A stretch of DNA of 64,000 nt from Erythrobacter sp. ANT-B3C2 (lineage in GTDB: Bacteria > Pseudomonadota > Alphaproteobacteria > Sphingomonadales > Sphingomonadaceae). The notes beneath the pieces are model-generated. The model searched no databases, was not told the DNA's origin, and saw nothing but the letters and a program-made list of their open reading frames with translations. The position numbers and the translations under genes were made by a program. The DNA is taken from NCBI GenBank assembly GCA_001683845.1, contig LXQI01000021.1, positions 51,050 to 115,049 of the forward strand. Direction: 5' to 3'. Below are positions 41,292 to 49,543 of the stretch, in pieces (within the stretch, counting starts at the first letter, position 1; each line of letters begins with the position of its first letter).

Positions 41292-42972
41292 TGGCGAGGC
41301 CGGTGAGGCCGAACAGGCTGCTCGGCTCGCGCGCGAAGGCCGCGCGCGCGGCCGCCGGTTCGCCCAGCATAAGCTGGCTGGAACCGATGGCGGCATGCAC
41401 GACCGAGAGCTGCGGATTGAGTGCGAGCGCCTGTTCCAGCGGCGGAATCGAAGCGGCATAGGCGCGCGCGGCATATTCGATATCGCCCTTCTGCCGAAAG
41501 ACGCGGGCATTGAGCGGATCGAGCGCGACGGCCTTGGCGATGGCGGAGCGCGCCTCCGTTGCCCGGCCGCAGCGCGCGCTGTAGAGAGCGTAGCGGGCCA
41601 GCACGTCGGCATTCCCTTGCCCAAGATCGCGCGAGCGCTCGAACGGCACGCGGGCCGCCTGTGCGTCGATTGTGCCGTTGAACAGCGCGAAGCCGAGCGC
41701 GGATTGCGTCTCCGCGCTGTCTGCCCGCAGGGCGACAGCGCGACGCGCCGCGGCGATGGCGGTTTCGTAGCGGGCCCGGCGAGTTGCGCCCTGGTCGTAC
41801 TGGTTGCCGATCACCGTCAGCGAACGCGCGCGCGCCGCATGGGCCGCGGCATAGGACGGATCGGCCTCGATCGCGCGATCGAACATCGCGAGCGCCGCCA
41901 TGTCGTCTTCCTGCTCCGCCGCGCGATTGTAGAGGTCCCGGCCGCGCAGGTAGAAATCATAGGCCTGCAGATCATCGGTGCCGACCTGCGGGCCGGCGCC
42001 ATTGTCGACGAGGCTGCGGGTGAGTTCGAGAGTGACGGTGCCGGCGATCTCGCTCTGCACCGCGAAGACATTGTCGACCGGCCGCTCAAAGGTTTGCGAC
42101 CAGCGGCTGAAGCCCGTAGCGCCCTCGATGAGTTCGGCCGAGACGCGCATGCGGTCTCCCGCCCGGCGCACGCTGCCATCGAGCAGGAACCGCACGCCCA
42201 AGGCGCGGGTAATGGTGCGGGCATCCTCGGTGCTGTCGCGGAAGCTGTTGGAGGAGGTTTGCGCGACGACCCTGAGCAGCGGATTGGCCGCGAGTTCGGT
42301 GCGCAGTTCCGCTGCCAGCCCATCGGAGAAATAGGCCTGCTCGGCCGAGCCGCTCAGATTGTCGAACGGCAGGACCGCGAGGCTGTTGTCGGTCTCCGCC
42401 GCCCCGCCCGGCCGGTTCCAGTCCAGCAGGTCCCAGTGCCAGGCACCCGCCGCCCCGGCTGCGCCTACGGCGGCAATTCCGCCGATGAGCGCGGTGCGGC
42501 GGGACAATAATGCGCCCCGCGCCGGTGCTGCTGCTGCGGGGGTCGGCAGGCGCTCCCCATCGTGTAGCGCCGCGACAGCGCGGAGCATGGCCGCGATCGC
42601 CTCCGCGCGGCCGTGCGAGAAATCGATCGTCTGGACTTGGCGGAAGCCGAGCGGCGGCGGGGTGCCATCGAGCGTGAGTGGTACGAGGCGCTGGCTGTCA
42701 CGCGCCACCCCCGCCTCGTCGCGCACCCAGTGCGATGCCACCGCGCTTTTGGACCACAGGACGATGACTGCGCGCGCGCTGGAAAGCGGAGCCTCGATCG
42801 AGCTGGCGAACACCTCGCCCCCGCCGATCATACCATCCCACCAGACCGAATAGCCCGCCCGTTCCAGAGCTTCAAGCAGCGGCGGCAGCGCCTTGCGATC
42901 GGTGCTCGAATAGCTGACGAACACGGTGGGCTCGGTCGAAGGCGCTGGTTGCACTGCCGCCGGCCCGACCAT
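41161..42972 (-). CDS. TIR-domain protein with TolB-like and TPR regions, C-terminus disrupted
   Basis: 603 aa reading frame. TIR domain at about 15-120 (TVFVSYSSTDRKALPPLLEALERAGYSVWW; candidate NADase Glu60 in SSIEAPLSSA). A membrane segment follows at 160-178 (TALIGGIAAVGAAGAAGAW), then a TolB-N/adenylate-cyclase-associated domain (NSLAVLPFDNLSGSAEQAYF, FLLDGSVRRAGDRMRVSAEL) and TPR repeats to about 555. The last about 40 residues (TARRDRPADRSAERRR...) are antisense of the STAND gene, not family sequence, so the true end is lost. Membrane-tethered signalling or defence protein; overlap with the STAND gene is 131 bp, tail to tail. Confidence 0.82.
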   Translation of the reverse strand: MVGPAAVQPAPSTEPTVFVSYSSTDRKALPPLLEALERAGYSVWWDGMIGGGEVFASSIEAPLSSARAVIVLWSKSAVASHWVRDEAGVARDSQRLVPLTLDGTPPPLGFRQVQTIDFSHGRAEAIAAMLRAVAALHDGERLPTPAAAAPARGALLSRRTALIGGIAAVGAAGAAGAWHWDLLDWNRPGGAAETDNSLAVLPFDNLSGSAEQAYFSDGLAAELRTELAANPLLRVVAQTSSNSFRDSTEDARTITRALGVRFLLDGSVRRAGDRMRVSAELIEGATGFSRWSQTFERPVDNVFAVQSEIAGTVTLELTRSLVDNGAGPQVGTDDLQAYDFYLRGRDLYNRAAEQEDDMAALAMFDRAIEADPSYAAAHAARARSLTVIGNQYDQGATRRARYETAIAAARRAVALRADSAETQSALGFALFNGTIDAQAARVPFERSRDLGQGNADVLARYALYSARCGRATEARSAIAKAVALDPLNARVFRQKGDIEYAARAYAASIPPLEQALALNPQLSVVHAAIGSSQLMLGEPAAARAAFAREPSSLFGLTGLAIIDARLGGTARRDRPADRSAERRRADHRAGRRSAARSPRHVRA

Positions 42973-43370
42973 CAGCGAACGCTCCCTTCCCCCGAACTCT
43001 GAAAGGAATATGGCTTTTCGCTCCGGGTCACAAGATCAGCTCCGGATCGCCCCTGCCACTCCCCTCAGTGAAATGGCCGCGACACCCGATCTCTTGCCCC
43101 GCCGATCAGTACAGCTCCGTATGTTTCACCTTTTAATGGACCTCATCCTTCACCCAATTACGGCGGTTTCGTGGGCGTCTCGGGGGGCGGGTTGGGTCTC
43201 TTTTCTCAACTGATCCATAGAATTACGCGAGCAATCGATGCGCCATCGTCCATCTCCCTCCTCGTGATGACAAAGATGGTGTACAAGCGGGGCATTCGTC
43301 TACCAGCATGAGAGTCGATCATGGCGCCAGCTTCCCGAAAGCGGTACGCTAGAAGCACGGGTGTTTCCGT
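42973..43370. other. Divergent intergenic region between the two TIR genes
   Basis: 398 bp, clearly less GC-rich than the flanks, carrying promoters for both divergent TIR-TPR genes. No protein-coding frame with support; no repeat or tRNA seen. Confidence 0.45.
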
Positions 43371-45221
43371 GTGACCGAGCGTTTCTCCGCTTTCATCAGC
43401 TATAGTCACAGCGATGAGCCGATCGCCCGCTGGCTTCATCGCGCGATCGAAACCTACCGCTTTCCTCGCGGCATCGTCGGGCTGGAGGGTCAGTTTGGCG
43501 CAGTTCCCGGACGGCTGCCGCCGGTCTTCCGCGACCGTGAAGAACTGGCGGCCAGCGGTGATCTGGGTGCCGAATTGCGACAGGCGCTGGCGTGCTCGCG
43601 CTTCCTGATCGTGATCTGCAGCCCTCGCTCGGCACAGTCTCACTGGGTTAACGAGGAGATCCTCGCCTTCAAGCGGCAACATGGCGAAAACCGGTGCTTG
43701 GCTCTGATCGCGTCGGGCGAACCGAACGTTGGCGGCGCCCTCGAATGCTTTCCCGAGGCATTGCGGTTTCGGCTCGGCCCCGATGGGGCGCCGTCTGGCG
43801 AGCCGGCGGAACCGATCGCTGCCGACATCAGGCCCGGAAAGGATGGCAAACGGCTCGCGTCCCGAAAACTGCTGGCCGGCCTCTCCGGGGTTCGCCTCGA
43901 TGTCCTCGTGCGGCGCGATACCGTTCGTCGCCAACGGCAACTGATGTTCACGACCGCGGCAGCATCAATGGTTGCCCTGTTCACCCTCGGCCTTGCCGTT
44001 TACGCCGAAGGGCAGCGAAGAGTCGCGGTCGAACAGCGCGATCTGGCGGAGAGCAGTCTCGAGTTTCTAATCGGCACGTTCGAGGTCGCGAACCCGGCGA
44101 CGGAAAACCCGCGAACGATCACCGCCCTAACCTTTCTCGACCGGGCGAGCGAACGGGCCGTTGTCGAGTTCAGGCAGCAACCGCAGGTTGCAGCCCGGCT
44201 CCTGCGAGCCACCGGAGACATCTATTACAATCTCGGGCTGCCGCAGGAATCCGAACGTGCCCTTCTGACTGCCCTGAAGCTGGAGCCTTCCGCTGGAGCG
44301 GGACGCGCGACAACGCTCCTCAAACTGGCATCTGTCGCGAAAAGCCGCGGCGATGTGGACGCCGTGGAAAGCCTTATCGAACAAGCGGTGGCGGCGCACG
44401 ACGGGGAAAATTCGCGAAGTGCTGAGATCGAGGCGATGGTGGCCGAACAGGAAGCGCACATCGCTCATCTGAAAGCGGAGTACCCGCTGGCTGCCGAGCG
44501 CTACGCCGCGGCAGTGGTTCGCTATCAGCAACTGCCGGGCGATCATCGCGGCAAGATCGGCGAGAACCTGATGAACCAGGCCCACTCGCTGGTCCAGGCC
44601 AACGATTTTACCCAAGTCGACAGGCTTTACGAGCAGGCGCGCGACGTCTTCGTCGCCAAGTTCGGCGTGCGCGACGTGCGCACGGCCCGGTCGTTTCACA
44701 ACCAGGCCCTTGCGAACCTGTCCGCCAACCAGCCCGATGCAGCCGTGGCCGAGATGACAAGAGCCTTGAGAATTTACCAACGTGTATTGGAGCCGCGCCA
44801 CCCCAATTTCGCTGCGGCCCACTTGCTGATGGGACGCATATTATCGGGGCAAGGCCGGCACGAAGAGGCTTCGGCAAGTTTCAGCCAGGCGCGGCAGATC
44901 TTCGCGAGCCTGTATGGTGCTGACAATCCGGCCTTGGGAGATGTCGACTTCTACGCGGCCGAGGCGGAAGCAAGGGGCGGACGCTTCGACAAAGCAAAGT
45001 CCCTCGCGGCCAATGTGAAGCGGATCTATGATCTTCATTATGGCGCAGACGATCCGGATCAGGTTGCCCTGCTGTTGCTTCGTTCCCGCATCGATTGGAT
45101 GGCGGGGAATGGGGCGGCAGCCCGGCAGCGGTGCCGCAGCGCCATGGCTCTTCAGCGCAAGATCGAAAACAAACCAAACGTGATCGGTAATTTGGAGAAA
45201 CAATGTAATGAATTGACTTAG
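43371..45221 (+). CDS. TIR-domain protein with membrane helix and TPR repeats
   Basis: 616 aa. TIR domain at residues 3-170 (RFSAFISYSHSDEPIARWLHRAIE, candidate catalytic Glu68 in LGAELRQALACSRF, ICSPRSAQSHWVNEE). One membrane helix at 191-212 (LMFTTAAASMVALFTLGLAVYA). Then tetratricopeptide repeats to the C-terminus (RALLTALKLEP, AVAEMTRALRIYQRVLEPRHPNFAAAHLLMGRI). Start GTG 43371 with a weak ribosome site. Base composition is less GC-rich than the housekeeping genes, suggesting transfer. Likely a membrane-bound sensor or effector; NADase activity is possible but unproven. Confidence 0.87.
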   Translation: MTERFSAFISYSHSDEPIARWLHRAIETYRFPRGIVGLEGQFGAVPGRLPPVFRDREELAASGDLGAELRQALACSRFLIVICSPRSAQSHWVNEEILAFKRQHGENRCLALIASGEPNVGGALECFPEALRFRLGPDGAPSGEPAEPIAADIRPGKDGKRLASRKLLAGLSGVRLDVLVRRDTVRRQRQLMFTTAAASMVALFTLGLAVYAEGQRRVAVEQRDLAESSLEFLIGTFEVANPATENPRTITALTFLDRASERAVVEFRQQPQVAARLLRATGDIYYNLGLPQESERALLTALKLEPSAGAGRATTLLKLASVAKSRGDVDAVESLIEQAVAAHDGENSRSAEIEAMVAEQEAHIAHLKAEYPLAAERYAAAVVRYQQLPGDHRGKIGENLMNQAHSLVQANDFTQVDRLYEQARDVFVAKFGVRDVRTARSFHNQALANLSANQPDAAVAEMTRALRIYQRVLEPRHPNFAAAHLLMGRILSGQGRHEEASASFSQARQIFASLYGADNPALGDVDFYAAEAEARGGRFDKAKSLAANVKRIYDLHYGADDPDQVALLLLRSRIDWMAGNGAAARQRCRSAMALQRKIENKPNVIGNLEKQCNELT

Positions 45222-45296
45222 TTGCTGTATTCTGCACTAGGATAGTGATCCAAATCACCGTTTTTTTGAAGAACGGGAGACGAAAGGACTGAACCG

Positions 45297-46373
45297 ATGC
45301 GCAAATTCGATCTGTTTCAAGGATTTGCTCCTTTCGGGCTGATTTTCTTTTTGGCTCCGTCAACTGCTCTGGGGCAGGTCGTGGAGACTTCAACCATCCA
45401 GAACAGCTTCTGGTACGACCTAGCAGGGCAGCAAGGATCCGGCTTCAACTCTGGCGGGTCGGAGGCTATATTCGAACGGAAAACCACCGAGACCGGCATA
45501 TCCGAAGTGGGCTTATCGCTGACTGGAACACTGGACAACGGCAGCTTTTTCTTCCTTCACAACGGCCAATGTGTCGGCAATTGTTCGCTGACCATTACCA
45601 CGAACATCAACTTCACGCTGTTCAACAGCGGTCCCTCACCGGTGGATCTGCGGTTTGACTCCCAGATCACGCCCGGTCATCTGGCGAATTCTTTCCTTAA
45701 TCCTGGAGGAGGATCGCAGGCGAATTTCGTCTTCTCGATTTTTCAGCCCCCAGGCTTCGGGCAAGGCGCGCTCTATCGGACAAGCGGCAGCGCGGCGCAG
45801 TCTCCTCCGGAGGTGCAAACGAGCGACATGTCTGTCTTCAACGGCTTCAATATTCAGGACAATGCGCCCGAGTGGACGGTGGCCGACTGGAGCGCGACCA
45901 ACATCAGTGTCAACCTCAGGACGCTTGACCCGGGACAGACGACCAGTCTTCTTTATTCTTCGACCTTGCGGATCTCGACCAGCCAGGTGGATTGTGGAAA
46001 CCCGCAACTCTGCGAAAGCTTCCAGGTTGCTTTCGGCGATCCCCGGAACACGGGCGGGGTCATGCAGGCTGCTTCGCTTGCGTCCTTCACATCCTTTCTG
46101 GATGGCCCGCTGACGATTGGGCAGTCGCCCAACCCGGCCGTCGGCTCGATCTACGATCCCTTCCAGGTGTTCTACCGATTTGTCGAAGTTGGCTCCTCCC
46201 CACCGCCATTTCCGACTTCGATCATTCCGCCCATCACCTACGATGTGAACTATGCCGGCCCCACCATTAGCGCCATTCCCGAACCCGAGACCTGGCTCTT
46301 GTTGGTGGTGGGCTTCGGTGTTCTTGGAGGGATGATGCGGCGGCAGCGTGCACCCCGCGCATCATCTGCATAG
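45297..46373 (+). CDS. PEP-CTERM sorted extracellular protein
   Basis: 358 aa. A signal peptide (MRKFDLFQGFAPFGLIFFLAPSTALGQ) and a C-terminal PEP-CTERM sorting tripartite (IPEPETWLLLVVGFGVLGGMMRRQR) predict export and processing by an exosortase/archaeosortase-type enzyme, which is not in the window. The central part (about 30-320) is Ser/Asn/Phe-rich beta sequence of unknown fold, with VDCGNPQLCESFQVAF as a possible disulfide pair. AAAGGA precedes the start. Such proteins are usually tied to exopolysaccharide or biofilm matrix. Confidence 0.85.
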   Translation: MRKFDLFQGFAPFGLIFFLAPSTALGQVVETSTIQNSFWYDLAGQQGSGFNSGGSEAIFERKTTETGISEVGLSLTGTLDNGSFFFLHNGQCVGNCSLTITTNINFTLFNSGPSPVDLRFDSQITPGHLANSFLNPGGGSQANFVFSIFQPPGFGQGALYRTSGSAAQSPPEVQTSDMSVFNGFNIQDNAPEWTVADWSATNISVNLRTLDPGQTTSLLYSSTLRISTSQVDCGNPQLCESFQVAFGDPRNTGGVMQAASLASFTSFLDGPLTIGQSPNPAVGSIYDPFQVFYRFVEVGSSPPPFPTSIIPPITYDVNYAGPTISAIPEPETWLLLVVGFGVLGGMMRRQRAPRASSA

Positions 46374-46770
46374 CCGCTCGCGCCATGCCGATAGGGTACA
46401 ACGGCTGAAAAGCCCGGCTGTCTGCCCGATCCAGGCTCACGCCTGCCGTGCGGTAATCGCTGTTCGCAACTGCAGACCTCAACCGGAATGTTGCCGGTGC
46501 TCGGATGGCCTCGCTCGCTTTCCTCATCTCCCTGTCGCCGCGCCCGGTGAAATGGCATATTGAAGTTCCTCGGTGGGCCGGTGGCCTCACTCGCCCTGTT
46601 TTCACCCTCGGAACCCCTTCGTCGGACTGCCGCTTGCCCGCCCTCGCATCCAATGACAGCCATTCATGGTGGTTGTGTTCTATCAAGGCTCGAATCGCCT
46701 TGCTTGGGCGTCAGCTACGCGGTGGGTTGTGCAGGGCCGACCTGATGCCTTCAATGCTAGGATACTGACC
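46374..46770. other. Intergenic region upstream of fbp
   Basis: 397 bp. Open frames on the plus strand (46348-46563, 46505-46768) overlap each other in different phases and encode nothing recognisable; the track start 46666 for fbp is only an upstream extension. The fbp promoter must lie here. Confidence 0.45.
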
Positions 46771-47790
46771 ATGCAGAACTCACTGACCCAGTTCCTGATC
46801 GAGCAACAGCGCAGCGAGCAGCTGATCGAGCCGGAGCTGCGGCTGCTGGTCGAGCTGGTTGCGCGGGCCTGCAAGCGCATCGGCCATGTGATCAGCAAGG
46901 GTGCTCTTGGCGATGTGCTGGGAAGCCTGGAGAGCGAGAACGTGCAGGGCGAGGTGCAGAAGAAGCTCGACGTCATCGCCAACGAGATTTTTCTCGAGGC
47001 AAATGAATGGGGTGGGCACCTAGCCGCGCTCGCCTCGGAGGAAATGGAAACCATCCACCCTGTTCCCAATCGCTACCCCAAAGGTGAATATCTGATCCTG
47101 TTCGATCCAATCGACGGTTCGAGCAATGTGGACGTGAACCTCTCGGTCGGAACCATCTTCTCGGTGCTCAAGGCCCCTGACGACATTTCGGGGCGCGATG
47201 CATCCGAAGCGGATTTTCTCCAGCCGGGCAATCGCCAGGTTGCTGCCGGCTACGCCATTTATGGCCCCCAGACCCAACTCGTTATCACGCTCGGCAGAGG
47301 CGTGTTCGGCTTCACTCTCGATCGCGAAATGGGCAGCTGGCGGCTGACCCATCCCGACATGCGAGTACCGACCAAGACGACCGAATACGCCATCAATGCC
47401 TCGAACGCCCGGCATTGGGATGAACCGGTTCGCCAATATATCGAGGATTGCCTCGCGGGCACCGACGGCGGGCGCGAATCCGACTTCAACATGCGCTGGA
47501 CGGCATCGATGGTGGCGGATGTGCATCGCATCCTGACCCGCGGCGGGGTCTTCCTCTATCCTTCGGACTCGCGCCCTTCAGTCACCGAGGGCAAGCTTCG
47601 GCTGCTTTACGAAGCGAACCCGATGGCGATGCTGATCGAGCAGGCCGGGGGTGGGGCGATCACGGGGGATCAGCGCATCCTGGACGTCCAGCCTATCGGC
47701 CTGCATCAGCGGGTCAGCGTGATTCTGGGCTCTGCCGACGAGGTCTCGCGGATCAGCAAACTCTACGAGGCCGCACGGATCGATCTGTGA
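46771..47790 (+). CDS. fbp: Class 1 fructose-1,6-bisphosphatase
   Basis: 339 aa cytosolic enzyme hydrolysing fructose-1,6-bisphosphate in gluconeogenesis. Metal and phosphate motif [13 protein letters not shown] (111-123), ASEEME at about 88-93 and the catalytic-site block [37 protein letters not shown] are intact. Start ATG 46771 ([13 protein letters not shown]) is where homology begins. Isolated from other gluconeogenic genes; the Calvin-cycle version is also this class, but no other Calvin gene is in the window. Confidence 0.96.
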   Translation: MQNSLTQFLIEQQRSEQLIEPELRLLVELVARACKRIGHVISKGALGDVLGSLESENVQGEVQKKLDVIANEIFLEANEWGGHLAALASEEMETIHPVPNRYPKGEYLILFDPIDGSSNVDVNLSVGTIFSVLKAPDDISGRDASEADFLQPGNRQVAAGYAIYGPQTQLVITLGRGVFGFTLDREMGSWRLTHPDMRVPTKTTEYAINASNARHWDEPVRQYIEDCLAGTDGGRESDFNMRWTASMVADVHRILTRGGVFLYPSDSRPSVTEGKLRLLYEANPMAMLIEQAGGGAITGDQRILDVQPIGLHQRVSVILGSADEVSRISKLYEAARIDL

Positions 47791-47970
47791 ACGTGCAGCG
47801 CAGAATGCGACGATCCGTACCCCCGCGAATGAGCGCCTTCGCTACACGGAAGTACATCTTCGATTTGTCGCCAGCAAGCTTCAGAACAACTGAGGCAAAC
47901 GCCGAGAGGCGCGTCGATCCGCCGGCGCGCCGAAGACATTTGTGAACCATAGCTGGGAGGATGTGCGGCA

Positions 47971-48486
47971 GTGAAAATCAGTGACCGAAAAGAGCTTTTC
48001 CAGAAAGCCAAGCCGCTCACCTGCCCTCCATCGCAATCCGTGTTCGACGCGGTCACTGCGATGGCTGAAAAGAACTTCGGCTCGATAATCGTGGTCGACC
48101 AGGCAAATCGCGTCATCGGAATGATGACCGAGCGCGATATATTCCGCCGGCTGATCGCGGCGGAACTCGATCCGAAGACCACCACGGTCGAGCGGATCAT
48201 GACCAAACCGGTGCGAACCGCCAAAGCCGATGACGAACTGGTCGACTGGTTGCGAATGATGTCGAACGAACGCTTCCGGCGGCTCCCCATCGTCGATCAT
48301 GACGGGCAGCTGGTGGCGGTGATGACGCAGGGAGATTTTGTCTCCTACACCTGGCCCGAATTGCTGGGGCGCTTCCGCGAACTGGCACAGGCCAGCCTGC
48401 CGGAGCGGGTCAATCCGGTGTTCCTGATTATCGCGATCCTGCTCTACACGGTGATCCTCGTCGTGGCGATCACGCAACTGGCCTAG
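47971..48486 (+). CDS. CBS-domain pair protein with C-terminal membrane helix
   Basis: 171 aa. Two CBS motifs: QSVFDAVTAMAEKNFGSIIVVDQANRVIGMMTERDIFRRL (20-70) and DDELVDWLRMMSNERFRRLPIVDHDGQLVAVMTQGDFV (88-128). A membrane helix closes the protein (PVFLIIAILLYTVILVVAITQLA). CBS pairs bind adenosyl nucleotides; the helix suggests docking to a membrane partner. Start GTG 47971. Separated from fbp by 180 bp. Confidence 0.88.
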   Translation: MKISDRKELFQKAKPLTCPPSQSVFDAVTAMAEKNFGSIIVVDQANRVIGMMTERDIFRRLIAAELDPKTTTVERIMTKPVRTAKADDELVDWLRMMSNERFRRLPIVDHDGQLVAVMTQGDFVSYTWPELLGRFRELAQASLPERVNPVFLIIAILLYTVILVVAITQLA

Positions 48487-48739
48487 CGCGGCAGGTGCAG
48501 CAGAAGGAACGCCCGCTTTGTCGCAGGGAGTTTGGCCTGGGGCGACGGCTCGACCGGCGTGGGGCAGTCCATTTCGTCGATATGGCCGACAGCCGATCCC
48601 AGTGGCCAAGGAATCATTGCGAGTTGCTCGCGCGCTTTCATGCGCGGGAGAACGGCGTGGTCCTGCCAGGCGCCGCCGCCCTCCCCGCGATGTGGCGGGC
48701 GACTCGATGCTGCAGCCGCTCGGCTCGATCGCACGCCTG

Positions 48740-48967
48740 CTAGTCGCTCTCGCTGCGCTTTCCGGACAGAAGAGCGTAAACGGCCATAGCGTGGCCATGA
48801 CCAAGAGAGTACTCGCCCTTCAACCAGTCTGTAACCTGCCCAGCCTTGATCCCGGGCTTCAAGCGGCCTTGCTCCGAGTATCCCTTTGCATCCGACGCAG
48901 CCTTAAGGCCGGATCCATCCAGCCCAGTCTGCCGTTCGATGGTTTTCAGATAAGCTTGAAACGACAT
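48740..48967 (-). CDS. DUF4287 domain protein
   Basis: 75 aa. The family pattern is clear: MSFQAYLKTIERQTG at the start, then LKPGIKAGQVTDWLKGEYSLGHGHAMAVYALL at the end. DUF4287 proteins are small, cytosolic and of unknown function. Start MSFQ (48967) fits the family; an ATG five codons upstream (48982) also exists. Monocistronic on the minus strand between fbp/CBS and the E1-like gene. Confidence 0.85.
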   Translation of the reverse strand: MSFQAYLKTIERQTGLDGSGLKAASDAKGYSEQGRLKPGIKAGQVTDWLKGEYSLGHGHAMAVYALLSGKRSESD

Positions 48968-49543
48968 TCTCAGTTTCCCCATCCACTCGCGTCAGATGTT
49001 AGACGGCGCTGGGCGGCCAGAGTGGGTGGAGCCGACACAATGCCGGATCGCGAAGCCAATGCGCCCCCCCTGACGTGCTCTCCTGAAGTTCCGCCATTCT
49101 GAGCTAGAGCCCTGCAAAATCATGTGGCTTCGTGTCAATGTCGTGGACGCCAAACGGTGCCTCCGCCGCGTTGGCCATTGCGATGGCGGTGAAAGCCATT
49201 ACCCTCTGAAAGGGTGTGTTTGGGCTAAAATCCGCAATCGCAAATTTGAAAGTACCGATCGGGCGGCGCAACCTGCTGGCTGGCGTACATTTCAACACCG
49301 CTTGCTCGTTCCTGTGGCTGATGGGTAGTCTCGTTGAAGAAGAAGCTGAATTGTGCGCTTGTCCCGCAATGGCGCAAGCTCGGGGCGACCTTACTCCTAC
49401 AAGGGTCCGACCACGTGTTCCTGCGAAACGGCGCGCGCGCCGCGAGGGCGGAGGCCGGATTTCATGGCTGATCGACGCGGTGGGCAGGGTCAGCGGTCCC
49501 GCGGACTCACCTCTAATGGCAACTCACATGGGGCGCTGAGCCA
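48968..49543. other. Intergenic region without a supported gene
   Basis: 576 bp between the DUF4287 gene and the E1-like gene. Frames such as 49216-49539 (+) and 49104-49298 (-) are open but incoherent and mutually overlapping. A short hairpin ACCCT/AGGGT lies near 49200. It might hold decayed sequence, but I recognise nothing. Confidence 0.45.

Noticed and set aside
49216-49539. 107-aa ORF before the E1-like gene
   Set aside because: Incoherent sequence without family features, overlapping other frames.
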